Of a stretch of 64,000 nucleotides of DNA, positions 17,497 through 25,704 are shown in pieces. The translations under genes were made by a program, and so were the position numbers. The notes below the pieces were generated by a model. The model made no database searches and was not told the origin of the DNA. It was given only the letters and a program-made list of their open reading frames with translations. The stretch lies in NCBI RefSeq assembly GCF_004340875.1, contig NZ_SLXQ01000004.1, forward strand, positions 124,001 to 188,000, given 5' to 3'. The stretch comes from Tamaricihabitans halophyticus. GTDB lineage: Bacteria > Actinomycetota > Actinomycetes > Mycobacteriales > Pseudonocardiaceae. Each line of letters begins with the position of its first letter. Positions within the stretch are counted from its first letter, which is position 1.

Positions 17497-17514
17497 ATAG
17501 ACTAGTCGATCTAG
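17497..17514. promoter_or_regulatory. LmrA/YxaF-type operator, box 2
   Basis: A second, imperfect copy (ATAGAC-6-ATCTAG) is centred 32 bp from box 1, three helical turns, so two dimers could bind the same face of the DNA. Confidence 0.55.
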
Positions 17515-17542
17515 GAGCCATCCATGGGTGCGCCTACTCCGG

Positions 17543-18538
17543 CTATCCCTCGGATCCGAGCAGGCCCGGTTCCCGCGAACTGACCGCTTCTACCGCCCGC
17601 CGCGGCGTACTTGCCGCCGGGTAGCCATAGCCGAGTCGCAGTACCACCTGCGGCTGCAGTCGTCCACCAAGTTGCGCGCGCAATGCGGCCCGACTCGCGG
17701 GCAGCTCCACCGGCTGCGAGAGGAACGAGGCACTCACGCCAACGATCGTCGCGGTGAGTAAGACTCGTTGCATTGCCTGACCGGCACGCAGTTGCGCGAG
17801 CGGCGCGTCGGTATGCGAGCCGAGCACGGCGACGAGCGGGTCCTGTTCATAGGATCGAACCGATTCGGCCTGCCCGCCGAAATGGCGAAGTGAGAGCAGT
17901 GTGCTGGATCGCGCGGAATAGCTGTCGACCGTCTCGGGCACCCCGTCCATCCGGCCAGCGTCTCCGGCTGTCCATCGCTCGAGTTCAGCGCGGAACGCCG
18001 GATCATCCGCCTGCAGTCGCTCGGCCTCGCGCAGTAACCGAGCGAGCGCGGTGAGCTCGGCGGGTTGCTCGAGCAACCGTAGCTCGGCACCCTCCACCGC
18101 CGCGGCGGCGACCAGTAACCGGCGCACTCTGGCCGGTACCACCTGGTCGGTGAAGGGCTTGCGATTGCTCCGCCGGTTGAGCGCGGCCCGATACATCGCG
18201 ACGTCATCGGGCGTTGCCTGGTTTCGTCCGCGAACCCATACCCTCGCCAACAGGTCCGGCCTACTGGATTCCGGCAGTAGGCTGACCACGGGCAGCCGGC
18301 CGGCCGCGCGCAGCGCCATCCGCATATTGAGAATCGCCGCACCACACGACAATCGCGCTTCCCTGCCCGTGGGATCCGCGACAGCCAGCACTCGCTCGCG
18401 ATCGAGGAGCACATCGATCCACGTGGTGCCGAAGACAAACCGCCACGGCTGTGTGTTGTGCGGCGAAGGGGCACGCACGGCGGCATCGATCACGAACCGG
18501 ATCGGTTTACTGAGTTCTCTGCTGAGATGTGTCGACAT
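17543..18538 (-). CDS. Acg family FMN-binding nitroreductase-like protein
   Basis: 331 residues. It begins with FVIDAAVRAPSPHNTQPWRF, the FMN-contact block of the Acg (Rv2032-like) branch, then RLSCGAAILNMRMALRAAG, RRSNRKPFTDQVVP and QRVLLTATIVGVSASFLSQP. The half-length duplicated nitroreductase fold is characteristic of this family, which is linked to dormancy and stress in actinobacteria and may store flavin rather than reduce substrates. The gene lies between two TetR genes. No DosR-like box was identified upstream. Confidence 0.88.
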   Translation of the reverse strand: MSTHLSRELSKPIRFVIDAAVRAPSPHNTQPWRFVFGTTWIDVLLDRERVLAVADPTGREARLSCGAAILNMRMALRAAGRLPVVSLLPESSRPDLLARVWVRGRNQATPDDVAMYRAALNRRSNRKPFTDQVVPARVRRLLVAAAAVEGAELRLLEQPAELTALARLLREAERLQADDPAFRAELERWTAGDAGRMDGVPETVDSYSARSSTLLSLRHFGGQAESVRSYEQDPLVAVLGSHTDAPLAQLRAGQAMQRVLLTATIVGVSASFLSQPVELPASRAALRAQLGGRLQPQVVLRLGYGYPAASTPRRAVEAVSSREPGLLGSEG

Positions 18539-18676
18539 CGGCGCTCCCGCGGTCAGTTTCCGGCTCTACCTTCCACCGGTATGCCCGATGCCGCGAAGAG
18601 TCACCGGACCCTGGCCTGCCGGGCCATTCGACCCATCTTTCCGAGTGGTCCCGTCGTCGTGGCAGAACCACCACCC

Positions 18677-19240
18677 TCAGCAAGCGAGTGCCCTGGCGAA
18701 GAGTCGCTCGAGCTCGGCACGGCTCGGCACCGCGTCGTCGAGTACCGCCTGCATCAGCAGTCCACAGGTCAATGTGGCGATCATCTTCCCGGTCACCCGG
18801 TCGGTCCGCGCGATGAACACCTCCGCCAGCGCCTCGTCCCACGCGGCAGCCGCGCCCCGCAGGTTCGGGCGGTGCAGCGCGACGGCGTACAGGTTGTACT
18901 CGGCGACCGTGTCCGCGCGCTGCTCGGTAATCGAAGCCAGCACGAAATCGGCGAGCTCCGGTGCCAGGTCGACATCGCGCGCCAGTTCGCGATCCCAGGC
19001 GCGCAGCTGCGCAACGCTCCGCGCGGCGGCTTGATCCAAAGCAGCGGCGAGGAGGTCGTCCAAGCTAGCGAAGTGATACGTGGTGGAACCGAGTGGGACG
19101 CCAGCGGTAGCTGCCACCTTGCGGTGGGTCAGCGCCTCGATCCCCTGCTCGGCGATCACCGTGATCGCGGCTCGCGCGATGCGGCCGGGCCGATCCGGAT
19201 CGTTGGGCCCTCGGCGCGCCGGTGCCCCGTTCTTCGCCAT
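18677..19240 (-). CDS. TetR family regulator divergent from the choline-type dehydrogenases
   Basis: 187 residues: helix-turn-helix around residues 20-65 (IARAAITVIAEQGIEALTHR, GVPLGSTTYHFASLDDLL), then a helical ligand domain with VALHRPNLRGAAAAWDEAL. The ATG at 19240 has GGGAGAAGG upstream; a longer frame to 19315 crosses the operator palindrome and is not used. It is read away from the aldehyde dehydrogenase and GMC oxidoreductase, with a perfect palindrome between them. By position it should repress them, a BetI-like role, although it is not a close BetI by sequence. Confidence 0.9.
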   Translation of the reverse strand: MAKNGAPARRGPNDPDRPGRIARAAITVIAEQGIEALTHRKVAATAGVPLGSTTYHFASLDDLLAAALDQAAARSVAQLRAWDRELARDVDLAPELADFVLASITEQRADTVAEYNLYAVALHRPNLRGAAAAWDEALAEVFIARTDRVTGKMIATLTCGLLMQAVLDDAVPSRAELERLFARALAC

Positions 19241-19286
19241 CGCCTTCTCCCGCCAGCCGCCGATCCAGCACCACTTATGGACAATA

Positions 19287-19303
19287 GTACACATAATGTG
19301 TAC
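19287..19303. promoter_or_regulatory. Perfect 17-bp operator palindrome (TetR / aldehyde dehydrogenase gap)
   Basis: GTACACAT-A-ATGTGTAC is a perfect inverted repeat with one central base. It lies 47 bp before the TetR start and 58 bp before the aldehyde dehydrogenase start, the expected position for an operator controlling both divergent promoters. It is AT-richer than its surroundings. Confidence 0.75.
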
Positions 19304-19360
19304 GTTTGTACCCATCGACGCCCGGGCCGGCGGGCGGGACTAACGGAGGAGCCAGCCACC

Positions 19361-20848
19361 ATGCGGGATCTGCACATCGACGGAGCGTGGGTCGAAACGA
19401 CGGCCACCGGCGCGGCTGCCGAGCGGACGGTGCGCAATCCCTTCGACGGTAGCGAGTTGACGACGGTCTCCGAGGCCAACAGCAACGATGTCGACTCGGC
19501 GGTTCACGCCGCCCGGCGCACCTTTGACAAAGGCACCTGGCCGCGAACGCCCGCACGCGAGCGCGCCGAGTTCCTGCGCACCATTGCGGACCTGCTGACC
19601 AGGGACCGCGCCGAGATCGCCAAGACCGAGTCACTGGACACCGGCAAAACCTTGGTCGAGGGCGGCATCGACGTGGACGATGTCACGGCCGTGTTCCAGT
19701 ACTACGCCGGCATCGCCGACGCGGACGCCGGCCGACTGGTGGATGCCGGCAATCCGGACGTGGTCAGCAGGATCGTGTACGAACCCGTTGGCGTCTGCGC
19801 GCTGATCGCACCGTGGAACTACCCGCTACTTCAGATGTGCTGGAAGATCGCGCCGGCACTGGCCGCGGGGAACACGATGGTGATCAAACCAAGTGAGCTC
19901 ACCCCGCTGTCCACATTGCATCTGGTACGACTCATCGAGGAGGCCGGCGTCCCCTCGGGCGTAGTCAACCTCGTACTCGGCGCTGGCTCCGTAGTCGGTG
20001 CCGCGATGGTGGAGCATGCCGCCGTGGACCTCGTATCGTTCACCGGTGGCCTGCAGACCGGCCGCTCGATCATGGCCACTGCGGCGAAGGATGTGAAACG
20101 GGTTGCCCTTGAGCTAGGCGGGAAGAACCCGAACGTCGTCTTCGCTGACGCCGATTTCGACACCGCGATCGACTACGCGCTCGCCGCCGCGTTCTTCCAC
20201 TCTGGACAGGTCTGCTCTGCCGGATCCCGGCTGATCGTCGCCGATGAACTGCACGATCGCTTCGTCACTGAGCTGGCCGCCAGGGCCGAGGCGATCCGCC
20301 TCGGCAACGGGCTTGACCCCGAGACGGAATGCGGACCGCTGGTCTCCGCCGAGCACCGCGCCAAGGTCGAACGGCATATCGCCGCGGCGATCGAGTCCGG
20401 CGCACGGCTGGTGACCGGGGGCGAGCGCCCCACCGACCCAGAACTTCAGAACGGCTACTTCCTGCGCCCGACCATCTTCGCCGACTGTCGCCGGGACATG
20501 CCCATCGTCCAGGACGAGGTGTTCGGACCGGTGGTCACGGTGGAACGGTTCCATACCGAGGCCGAGGCCATCGAGCTGGCGAATGACACCGATTACGGCC
20601 TCGCCGGCGCGGTATGGACCAGTGACGCGTCAGTCGCCCAGCGAGTGGCCGGCGCGTTGCGACACGGCACGGTGTGGATCAACGATTTCCATCCGTACCT
20701 GCCCCAGGCTGAATGGGGTGGCTTCGGCAAATCTGGCATCGGACGCGAGCTCGGCAAGGCCGGGCTGGACGAGTACCGCGAGGCGAAGCACATCTATCAC
20801 AACATCAGGCCGGAGCCGATGCGCTGGTTTCGCGGCGCGCCAGCTTGA
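19361..20848 (+). CDS. betB: Aldehyde dehydrogenase (betaine-aldehyde dehydrogenase-like)
   Basis: 495 residues, the full NAD(P)+-dependent ALDH length. Visible are the APWNYPLLQ cofactor loop, the KPSELTP block, FTGG in the Rossmann turn, the catalytic Glu in LELGGKNP and the catalytic Cys in GQVCSAGSR, then DEVFGPV and PYLPQAEWGGFGKSGIGREL, the last typical of BetB-like enzymes. GGAGG precedes the ATG. It is followed 40 bases later by a choline-dehydrogenase-like GMC oxidoreductase, so choline to glycine betaine is the simplest role. The symbol rests on context and is tentative. Confidence 0.88.
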   Translation: MRDLHIDGAWVETTATGAAAERTVRNPFDGSELTTVSEANSNDVDSAVHAARRTFDKGTWPRTPARERAEFLRTIADLLTRDRAEIAKTESLDTGKTLVEGGIDVDDVTAVFQYYAGIADADAGRLVDAGNPDVVSRIVYEPVGVCALIAPWNYPLLQMCWKIAPALAAGNTMVIKPSELTPLSTLHLVRLIEEAGVPSGVVNLVLGAGSVVGAAMVEHAAVDLVSFTGGLQTGRSIMATAAKDVKRVALELGGKNPNVVFADADFDTAIDYALAAAFFHSGQVCSAGSRLIVADELHDRFVTELAARAEAIRLGNGLDPETECGPLVSAEHRAKVERHIAAAIESGARLVTGGERPTDPELQNGYFLRPTIFADCRRDMPIVQDEVFGPVVTVERFHTEAEAIELANDTDYGLAGAVWTSDASVAQRVAGALRHGTVWINDFHPYLPQAEWGGFGKSGIGRELGKAGLDEYREAKHIYHNIRPEPMRWFRGAPA

Positions 20849-20888
20849 TCACGGATGACCATGGCACGAGGATCTGAGGAGTTGCCCG

Positions 20889-22547
20889 ATGAACACGGCT
20901 CAGTATGACTACATCATCGTCGGCGGCGGCTCCGCCGGATGCTCGCTGGCCAATCGACTGAGCGCGGATCCAGCGAACAAGGTACTGGTACTTGAAGCCG
21001 GTCGGCCAGACTGGATCTGGGATATCTTCATCCATATGCCGGCCGCGCTGACGATGGTGATCGGCAACCGGTTCTATGACTGGAAGTACGTGTCCGAGCC
21101 CGAGCCGTATATGGGAGGTCGGCGTGTGACGCATGGCCGGGGCAAGGTCCTCGGCGGATCCAGTTCGATCAACGGCATGATCTTCCAGCGCGGTAACCCG
21201 CTGGACCTACAACGCTGGGCAGCCGACCCTGGGATGGACAGCTGGGACTATGCCCATTGTCTGCCGTACTTCAAACGGATGGAAACCTGCGTCGCCGGTG
21301 GCGACGACTGGCGCGGCGCGGACGGCCCGCTGGTTCTTGAGCGCGGCCCGGCGAAGAATCCGCTGTTTGGCGCGTTCCTGGAAGCCGCGCAGCAAGCGGG
21401 TTATCCGCTCACCGACGATGTGAACGGCTATCGGCAGGAGGGGTTCGCCCGGTTCGATCGGCTGATCCGCGACGGTCGACGATGGTCCGCGGCGCGGGCG
21501 TACCTCCACCCGGTCAAGAGCAGGCCGAACCTGACCGTGCGGTGCCTCGCCCAGGTTGATCAGGTGCTCTTCCAGGGGAAGCGCGCCGTCGGCGTCGAAT
21601 ACCGCCAGTTTGGCAGCGGCCGCAAGCGCGCCTTCGGCGGCGAGGTGATCCTGTCTGGTGGCGCCATCAACACACCCCAGCTCCTGCAGCTGTCCGGAGT
21701 GGGTAATCCCGATGAACTGCGCCCACTCGGCGTGCGGATGGTGCACGAGCTCCCCGGTGTTGGGGAGAACCTGCAGGATCATCTGGAAGCCTATATCCAG
21801 CATGCCTGCACGCAGCCGATCTCGTTCAACCCTTCCCTGAAGCTTCACAACCGACCGAAGGTTGGTCTGCAATGGATGCTGGGGCACACGGGGCCGGCTG
21901 CGACGAACCACTTCGAGGCTGGCGGCTTCGTGCGCGGCAACGATCAGGTGGACTACCCCAATCTGATGTTCCACTTCCTGCCGATCGCGGTTCGCTACGA
22001 CGGCACCCCGGTCAACGCCGAACACGGCTACCAGGTACATATTGGACCCATGTACTCGGATGTGCGGGGTAGCGTCAAGATCAAGTCAACGAATCCCAAG
22101 CAGCACCCCGCGCTCAGGTTCAACTATCTGTCCACATCGAACGACCGCAAGGAATGGGTCGAGGCGATTCGAGTTGGCCGGGATATTCTTCGGCAACCCG
22201 CGTTCGCCGAGTTCGATGGTGGCGAACTCTCACCTGGGCCGGACATCGACAGCGACGAAGCGATCCTTTCCTGGGTGGCAAGGGATGCGGAGACGGCATA
22301 TCACCCATCGTGCACCGCACGGATGGGGGTCGACGAGATGTCCGTCGTCGACCCGGAGTCGATGAAGGTGCACGGTTTGGAAGGCCTCCGGGTCGTTGAC
22401 GCGTCCGCGATGCCCTACCTCACCAACGGCAATATCTACGCGCCGGTAATGATGCTGGCCGAAAAGGCCGCCGACCTGATTCTCGGAAACACCCCGCTGC
22501 CGCCAGAGGCCACCGAGTTCTACCGACACCGCTCGAGTACGGCCTGA
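20889..22547 (+). CDS. betA: GMC family FAD oxidoreductase (choline dehydrogenase-like)
   Basis: 552 residues. It starts [20 protein letters not shown] (FAD GxGxxG), then [20 protein letters not shown] (GMC signature 1), [20 protein letters not shown] (signature 2), and near the C-terminus [10 protein letters not shown] (the catalytic His region) followed by [19 protein letters not shown] enzymes of this length oxidise choline or other alcohols to aldehydes, fitting the aldehyde dehydrogenase just upstream. AGGAG precedes the ATG. It ends convergently with the MetE-like gene across a hairpin. Confidence 0.88.
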   Translation: MNTAQYDYIIVGGGSAGCSLANRLSADPANKVLVLEAGRPDWIWDIFIHMPAALTMVIGNRFYDWKYVSEPEPYMGGRRVTHGRGKVLGGSSSINGMIFQRGNPLDLQRWAADPGMDSWDYAHCLPYFKRMETCVAGGDDWRGADGPLVLERGPAKNPLFGAFLEAAQQAGYPLTDDVNGYRQEGFARFDRLIRDGRRWSAARAYLHPVKSRPNLTVRCLAQVDQVLFQGKRAVGVEYRQFGSGRKRAFGGEVILSGGAINTPQLLQLSGVGNPDELRPLGVRMVHELPGVGENLQDHLEAYIQHACTQPISFNPSLKLHNRPKVGLQWMLGHTGPAATNHFEAGGFVRGNDQVDYPNLMFHFLPIAVRYDGTPVNAEHGYQVHIGPMYSDVRGSVKIKSTNPKQHPALRFNYLSTSNDRKEWVEAIRVGRDILRQPAFAEFDGGELSPGPDIDSDEAILSWVARDAETAYHPSCTARMGVDEMSVVDPESMKVHGLEGLRVVDASAMPYLTNGNIYAPVMMLAEKAADLILGNTPLPPEATEFYRHRSSTA

Positions 22548-22584
22548 CCGGCGATCCAAGATCGACTGTACGCATGCCGACGAT

Positions 22585-22629
22585 CGGAGGCCCCATCTCG
22601 CGCGGGATGACCGCCCGATGAGGCCTCCG
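22585..22629. terminator. Hairpin between convergent genes
   Basis: CGGAGGCC at 22585-22592 pairs with GGCCTCCG at 22622-22629 in the 94-bp gap between the GMC oxidoreductase and the convergent MetE-like gene. Position and symmetry fit a bidirectional terminator. There is no T-run. Confidence 0.6.
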
Positions 22630-22641
22630 CCTGTCTCGTCC

Positions 22642-23799
22642 TCAGTAGCCCAATCGCTTAGTCGCTAGTTCGGCACCGCGAACGAGGGAATCGAACTTGG
22701 CCCAACCGAGCTCCGGATGGATTCGTCCACCCATCCCACAGTCGGCTCCCGCGATCACGTTCTCTTTACCTACCCGCTGAGCAAACCTCTCGATTCGCTC
22801 AGCCACCAACTCGGGGTGTTCGATGAGATTGCAGGAGTGCGAGACCACACCCGGAATGAGCACCTTCCCAGCCGGCAACGGCGTTTCTTCCCAGATGCGA
22901 TACTCGTGCTCATGTCGGACATTGGCCGCCTCAACGAGATAGCCCCCGGCTTTGACCGTGAGCATCATGTCCACGACGTCGGCGAGCGGAATATCGTTGG
23001 CATGCGGTCCATGCCAACTGCCCCAACACATATGATAGCGCACTCGTTCTTCCGGAACGTCGGTCAGCGCCTCGTTCAGTGCGTCGATGCGTTTTCCGAT
23101 GAACTCGCGGTAGCTGGCAAGGTCAAACTCTGGCGTACGGTCCCATACGGCGGTCAGCCAGGCGTCATCAACTTGCAAAATAAAGCCTGCCTCAGCGATC
23201 TGCCGATACTCTTGACGCAAGACGTCGGTGAGTGCTTTCAGAAAATCGTCTTCAGTGCGATAGTGCTGGTTCGCGATACCAACTTCCACGCTCGCCGGAG
23301 CGACGACCGGCATAAATCCTTCGGTCGCATCCGCACTCCGCAAAGCGTTGGCCAGGTTCGCGATGTCTCTGTTAAGCGCTCCAGGTCGGTAACTGAGCGG
23401 ACCGGTGCACACCGGTTGCGTAGTCATCGCGCCAAAGAAGTACTGGTCCTCTGGAAAACCGAAAAGGTTCCCCGACTCATCGGCCCAGGCGTAAAAATCG
23501 GGAAACTGTTCCCGATCCCGGCCTTTGAAGTACACATCGTCGGTCCAGGGACGACGCTCGATACCATCAACTCGCTCTGTTATGTACCATTGCCAGATCG
23601 ACTTTCCGTATTCACCGTCGTTGACGATGTCGATCCCATAGCTTGTTTGCTTTGCGACTACGTCCGCGACGGCGGTCCGCAACCGCTGCTGGACCGCATC
23701 GGCCTCGTTGCCTTCGCTCGCCATCGTCTTGGCAAGGTCTGCTGGACGCTGCAGCGCACCAGCATGAGTTGTCAACATTCGGTCGATGCTTCGTCGCAT
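22642..23799 (-). CDS. Cobalamin-independent methionine synthase (MetE C-domain)-like protein
   Basis: 385 residues matching the catalytic half of MetE and its free-standing relatives, including epoxyalkane:CoM-type transferases. It shows TTHAGALQRP at the start and the Zn-binding set: the His and Cys in RYHMCWGSWHG, Glu in the following sheet, and the late Cys in AGADCGMGG. Without the N-terminal MetE half it is unlikely to be the housekeeping synthase; it probably transfers or cleaves an alkyl-thiol. The ATG at 23799 has GGGAG seven bases upstream, preferred over 23817 or 23829. The gene is AT-richer than its neighbours. Confidence 0.82.
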   Translation of the reverse strand: MRRSIDRMLTTHAGALQRPADLAKTMASEGNEADAVQQRLRTAVADVVAKQTSYGIDIVNDGEYGKSIWQWYITERVDGIERRPWTDDVYFKGRDREQFPDFYAWADESGNLFGFPEDQYFFGAMTTQPVCTGPLSYRPGALNRDIANLANALRSADATEGFMPVVAPASVEVGIANQHYRTEDDFLKALTDVLRQEYRQIAEAGFILQVDDAWLTAVWDRTPEFDLASYREFIGKRIDALNEALTDVPEERVRYHMCWGSWHGPHANDIPLADVVDMMLTVKAGGYLVEAANVRHEHEYRIWEETPLPAGKVLIPGVVSHSCNLIEHPELVAERIERFAQRVGKENVIAGADCGMGGRIHPELGWAKFDSLVRGAELATKRLGY

Positions 23800-24205
23800 C
23801 CGTACTCCCAAGGTCATAGCGTCCGGCAACGTCGTAGCTCAGACGCGTGCAAATTCGGGCAGGAATGACAGATACCCTAGGGTTGCCTGTCAATGGTCCT
23901 GCACTGCTTATGCGGTCAGCGAGGTCGCGGTAGTCAACCGACCGGTTCTCTCCAGGCAGGCGAGGCGGCACGCGGCCACAACGCTCGCGCCCGCGGCCAC
24001 GTTTCTGAAGTCCGGTTGGGTGTTACGTAGCCCGTACTTGGGCCGTAGCCGCCCGTACATCCGCCCAAGAAATGCCTGCTGTTCAGCTGTTTCGTCCTCA
24101 TCGACGAATGGTCGGCACTGTTGTCTAGTTGCCAGCCTTTCGCGAGATGCTTGCTAAGTACGACAGATAGATCAAGTGCCAGCAGCATTGACGTCGGAGG
24201 TTGAG
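23800..24205. other. Gap without a supported gene
   Basis: About 400 bases with reduced GC. Short frames exist on both strands, but none has a good ribosome site and recognisable protein sequence together. It contains the nested palindrome at 23866-23892. Confidence 0.6.
23866..23892. promoter_or_regulatory. Nested palindrome upstream of the MetE-like gene
   Basis: TGACAG (23866-23871) and CTGTCA (23887-23892) flank a second perfect palindrome, ACCCTAGGGT (23874-23883). The element is 67-93 bases upstream of the MetE-like start and 5' to it on the coding strand. It could be an operator or a small hairpin. No nearby regulator is assigned. Confidence 0.45.
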
Positions 24206-24361
24206 ATGGACGATTCAACTAAGCCGTGCCGCGACTGTGGGGGTTCGGGCTGGCTCATGCACGCGGTTCTGAACCATGACAGTGGATGCATTGACTCGCG
24301 CGAAGAATTGTGCGAAGCCTGTGTCAGCAAGCCGCACGACCGCATGCCGCACGCTGCATAG
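24206..24361 (+). CDS. Small zinc-ribbon-like protein, 51 residues
   Basis: The frame MDDSTKPCRDCGGSGWLMHA... has two cysteine pairs: CRDCGGSGW, a single DnaJ-type CxxCxGxG unit, and CEAC near the C-terminus, with a further Cys at GCID. GGAGG lies five bases before the ATG at 24206. Proteins of this kind are common, mostly uncharacterised zinc-binding small proteins in actinomycetes. It sits in an AT-richer gap beside the type VII genes. No function is claimed. Confidence 0.75.
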   Translation: MDDSTKPCRDCGGSGWLMHAVLNHDSGCIDSREELCEACVSKPHDRMPHAA

Positions 24362-24663
24362 CCCGCATGTAGGCCCCGGCGTACCGATCACGTATCCCCC
24401 GACCTGTGGTCTGTCGTACCCGGGCACGACATGAAACAAATTTCATCGTTTCGAGGCGATTCTCGGTCTCCTCGCCCACCCCGTCGAACCGTATACCGGA
24501 CCAGCCGGTAGATCCGCGCTCCCCGCCCCAGCAAGTGTCCTTAACATGCCCGATCCAGCAGCGTGTCTAAGTCTCTGACAGCCATGTGCCTCGTACTGCT
24601 ATACGTCGTTCGCTCGACTGTTTGCGGAAATTTCCCGTGCGCCCGCACAGCACGTAGATACGT
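24362..24663. other. Gap with one short inverted repeat
   Basis: About 300 bases downstream of both neighbours, with no supported gene. It holds a perfect inverted repeat ATGAAA-CAAA-TTTCAT at 24431-24446, unusually AT-rich for this genome, which could be a terminator stem or a protein site. Confidence 0.5.
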
Positions 24664-25704
24664 CTAGCGTCGCGCCTGTCCCAACGCATCCAGTTCGTAC
24701 TCGGCAAGCGCCAGCCACGCGTACTGTTCGGTGTCGTCGGCGAGCACGGCGACCATATCGTCGTGCAGCACCTGCAGTGTATACGCGGTGCGTTCTGGCG
24801 TTCCGTAGACGGACATCATGCCCGCCGACTCGTCCGGCGTCAGCCGCTGCGTCAGTACCAGATCGGCCCGACGTACCTGATCAGTCCTATCTGGCCGGAA
24901 TTGGCGAAGCACCGTGAGTTCGGTCAACCAAGCGTCGACCTCTGTCGTTGGTTCAACGGCGGATTCCACGTCGATGACCCGAAGCACTGGGGCATCGCCG
25001 GATGCCGAGGTGTCGAGTGCGATTCCTGGTGGTAGCAACGCTACGCGGTCGATACGCCCGGTCGCGAGCCGTCCGAGATCTTGCCAGTCCCCTGGGCGGT
25101 CCGTCACGATCACCAGCCGCGCACCGAAGCGCAAGGCCCGGTACGCAACCAGCCGCGCCGCCCATACCCCGCCGATCAGCGCGCACCGCATCGGTGTCGG
25201 CCGGAATAACGCCACGGTGACCGGGGCGCCGCTCTGATCCTTTCCGATCGACAGACCCACCGTGGATCCGGTTAACTGAATCAGCTCCAAGGACTCGTAT
25301 CCCGCTACGTGCCGACCGGTTCGCAACCGAGGCAGCGCGCGGTGTTTACGGACATGCCAGGCGGACTCGGTCGACGACCAGTCACTGGCCGGCGCCGGGC
25401 CGCGCGGCGGGCCGCCGGGCGCGGGCGGCACCGTCGGCGCGGCGGCCGCTGCCTGCCCAATGGCCACCGGTTGCGCGGTAGCCGCTGCCTGGCTCGCGTC
25501 CGTAGAGGTTTCGGTGGCTTCCTGCTCGGCTGGCTGTGGATCGGCCACGGGCCGGCCGGTCTCGGGCACGGACTGCGCTGACGGTGCGGCCACCATGGCT
25601 GCCGTGGGCCCGCTGCCGGCGCTTCGGGCTGATGGCGGTGTCTGCTGTGGTGTGCCGGCACTCAGCTGTCCCTGATGCGGCTGCCAACCGGGTTGTCCGT
25701 TCAT
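24664..25704 (-). CDS. EccE-partner protein with Pro/Ala-rich N-terminus
   Basis: 346 residues. Residues 1 to about 110 are low-complexity Pro/Ala/Thr/Gln (disordered). From about 118 a compact alpha/beta domain runs LRTGRHVAGYESLELIQLTG to the end, with VALFRPTPMRCALIGGVWAARL and GARLVIVTDRPGDWQDLG, looking like a P-loop-free nucleotide or ring-type fold. There is no signal peptide and no clear membrane segment. It begins on the last bases of eccE (ATGA overlap), so it is translationally coupled and probably part of the same type VII assembly. The family could not be named. Confidence 0.7.
   Translation of the reverse strand: MNGQPGWQPHQGQLSAGTPQQTPPSARSAGSGPTAAMVAAPSAQSVPETGRPVADPQPAEQEATETSTDASQAAATAQPVAIGQAAAAAPTVPPAPGGPPRGPAPASDWSSTESAWHVRKHRALPRLRTGRHVAGYESLELIQLTGSTVGLSIGKDQSGAPVTVALFRPTPMRCALIGGVWAARLVAYRALRFGARLVIVTDRPGDWQDLGRLATGRIDRVALLPPGIALDTSASGDAPVLRVIDVESAVEPTTEVDAWLTELTVLRQFRPDRTDQVRRADLVLTQRLTPDESAGMMSVYGTPERTAYTLQVLHDDMVAVLADDTEQYAWLALAEYELDALGQARR

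Noticed and set aside
18458-20848. An apparent 796-residue frame starting far upstream of the aldehyde dehydrogenase
   Set aside because: Its first 300 residues are antisense to the TetR gene and cross the operator; the true start is the ATG at 19361 with GGAGG.
23934-24218. 94-residue minus-strand frame in the AT-richer gap
   Set aside because: No ribosome site or recognisable sequence, and it overlaps the start of the better-supported small zinc-ribbon gene.
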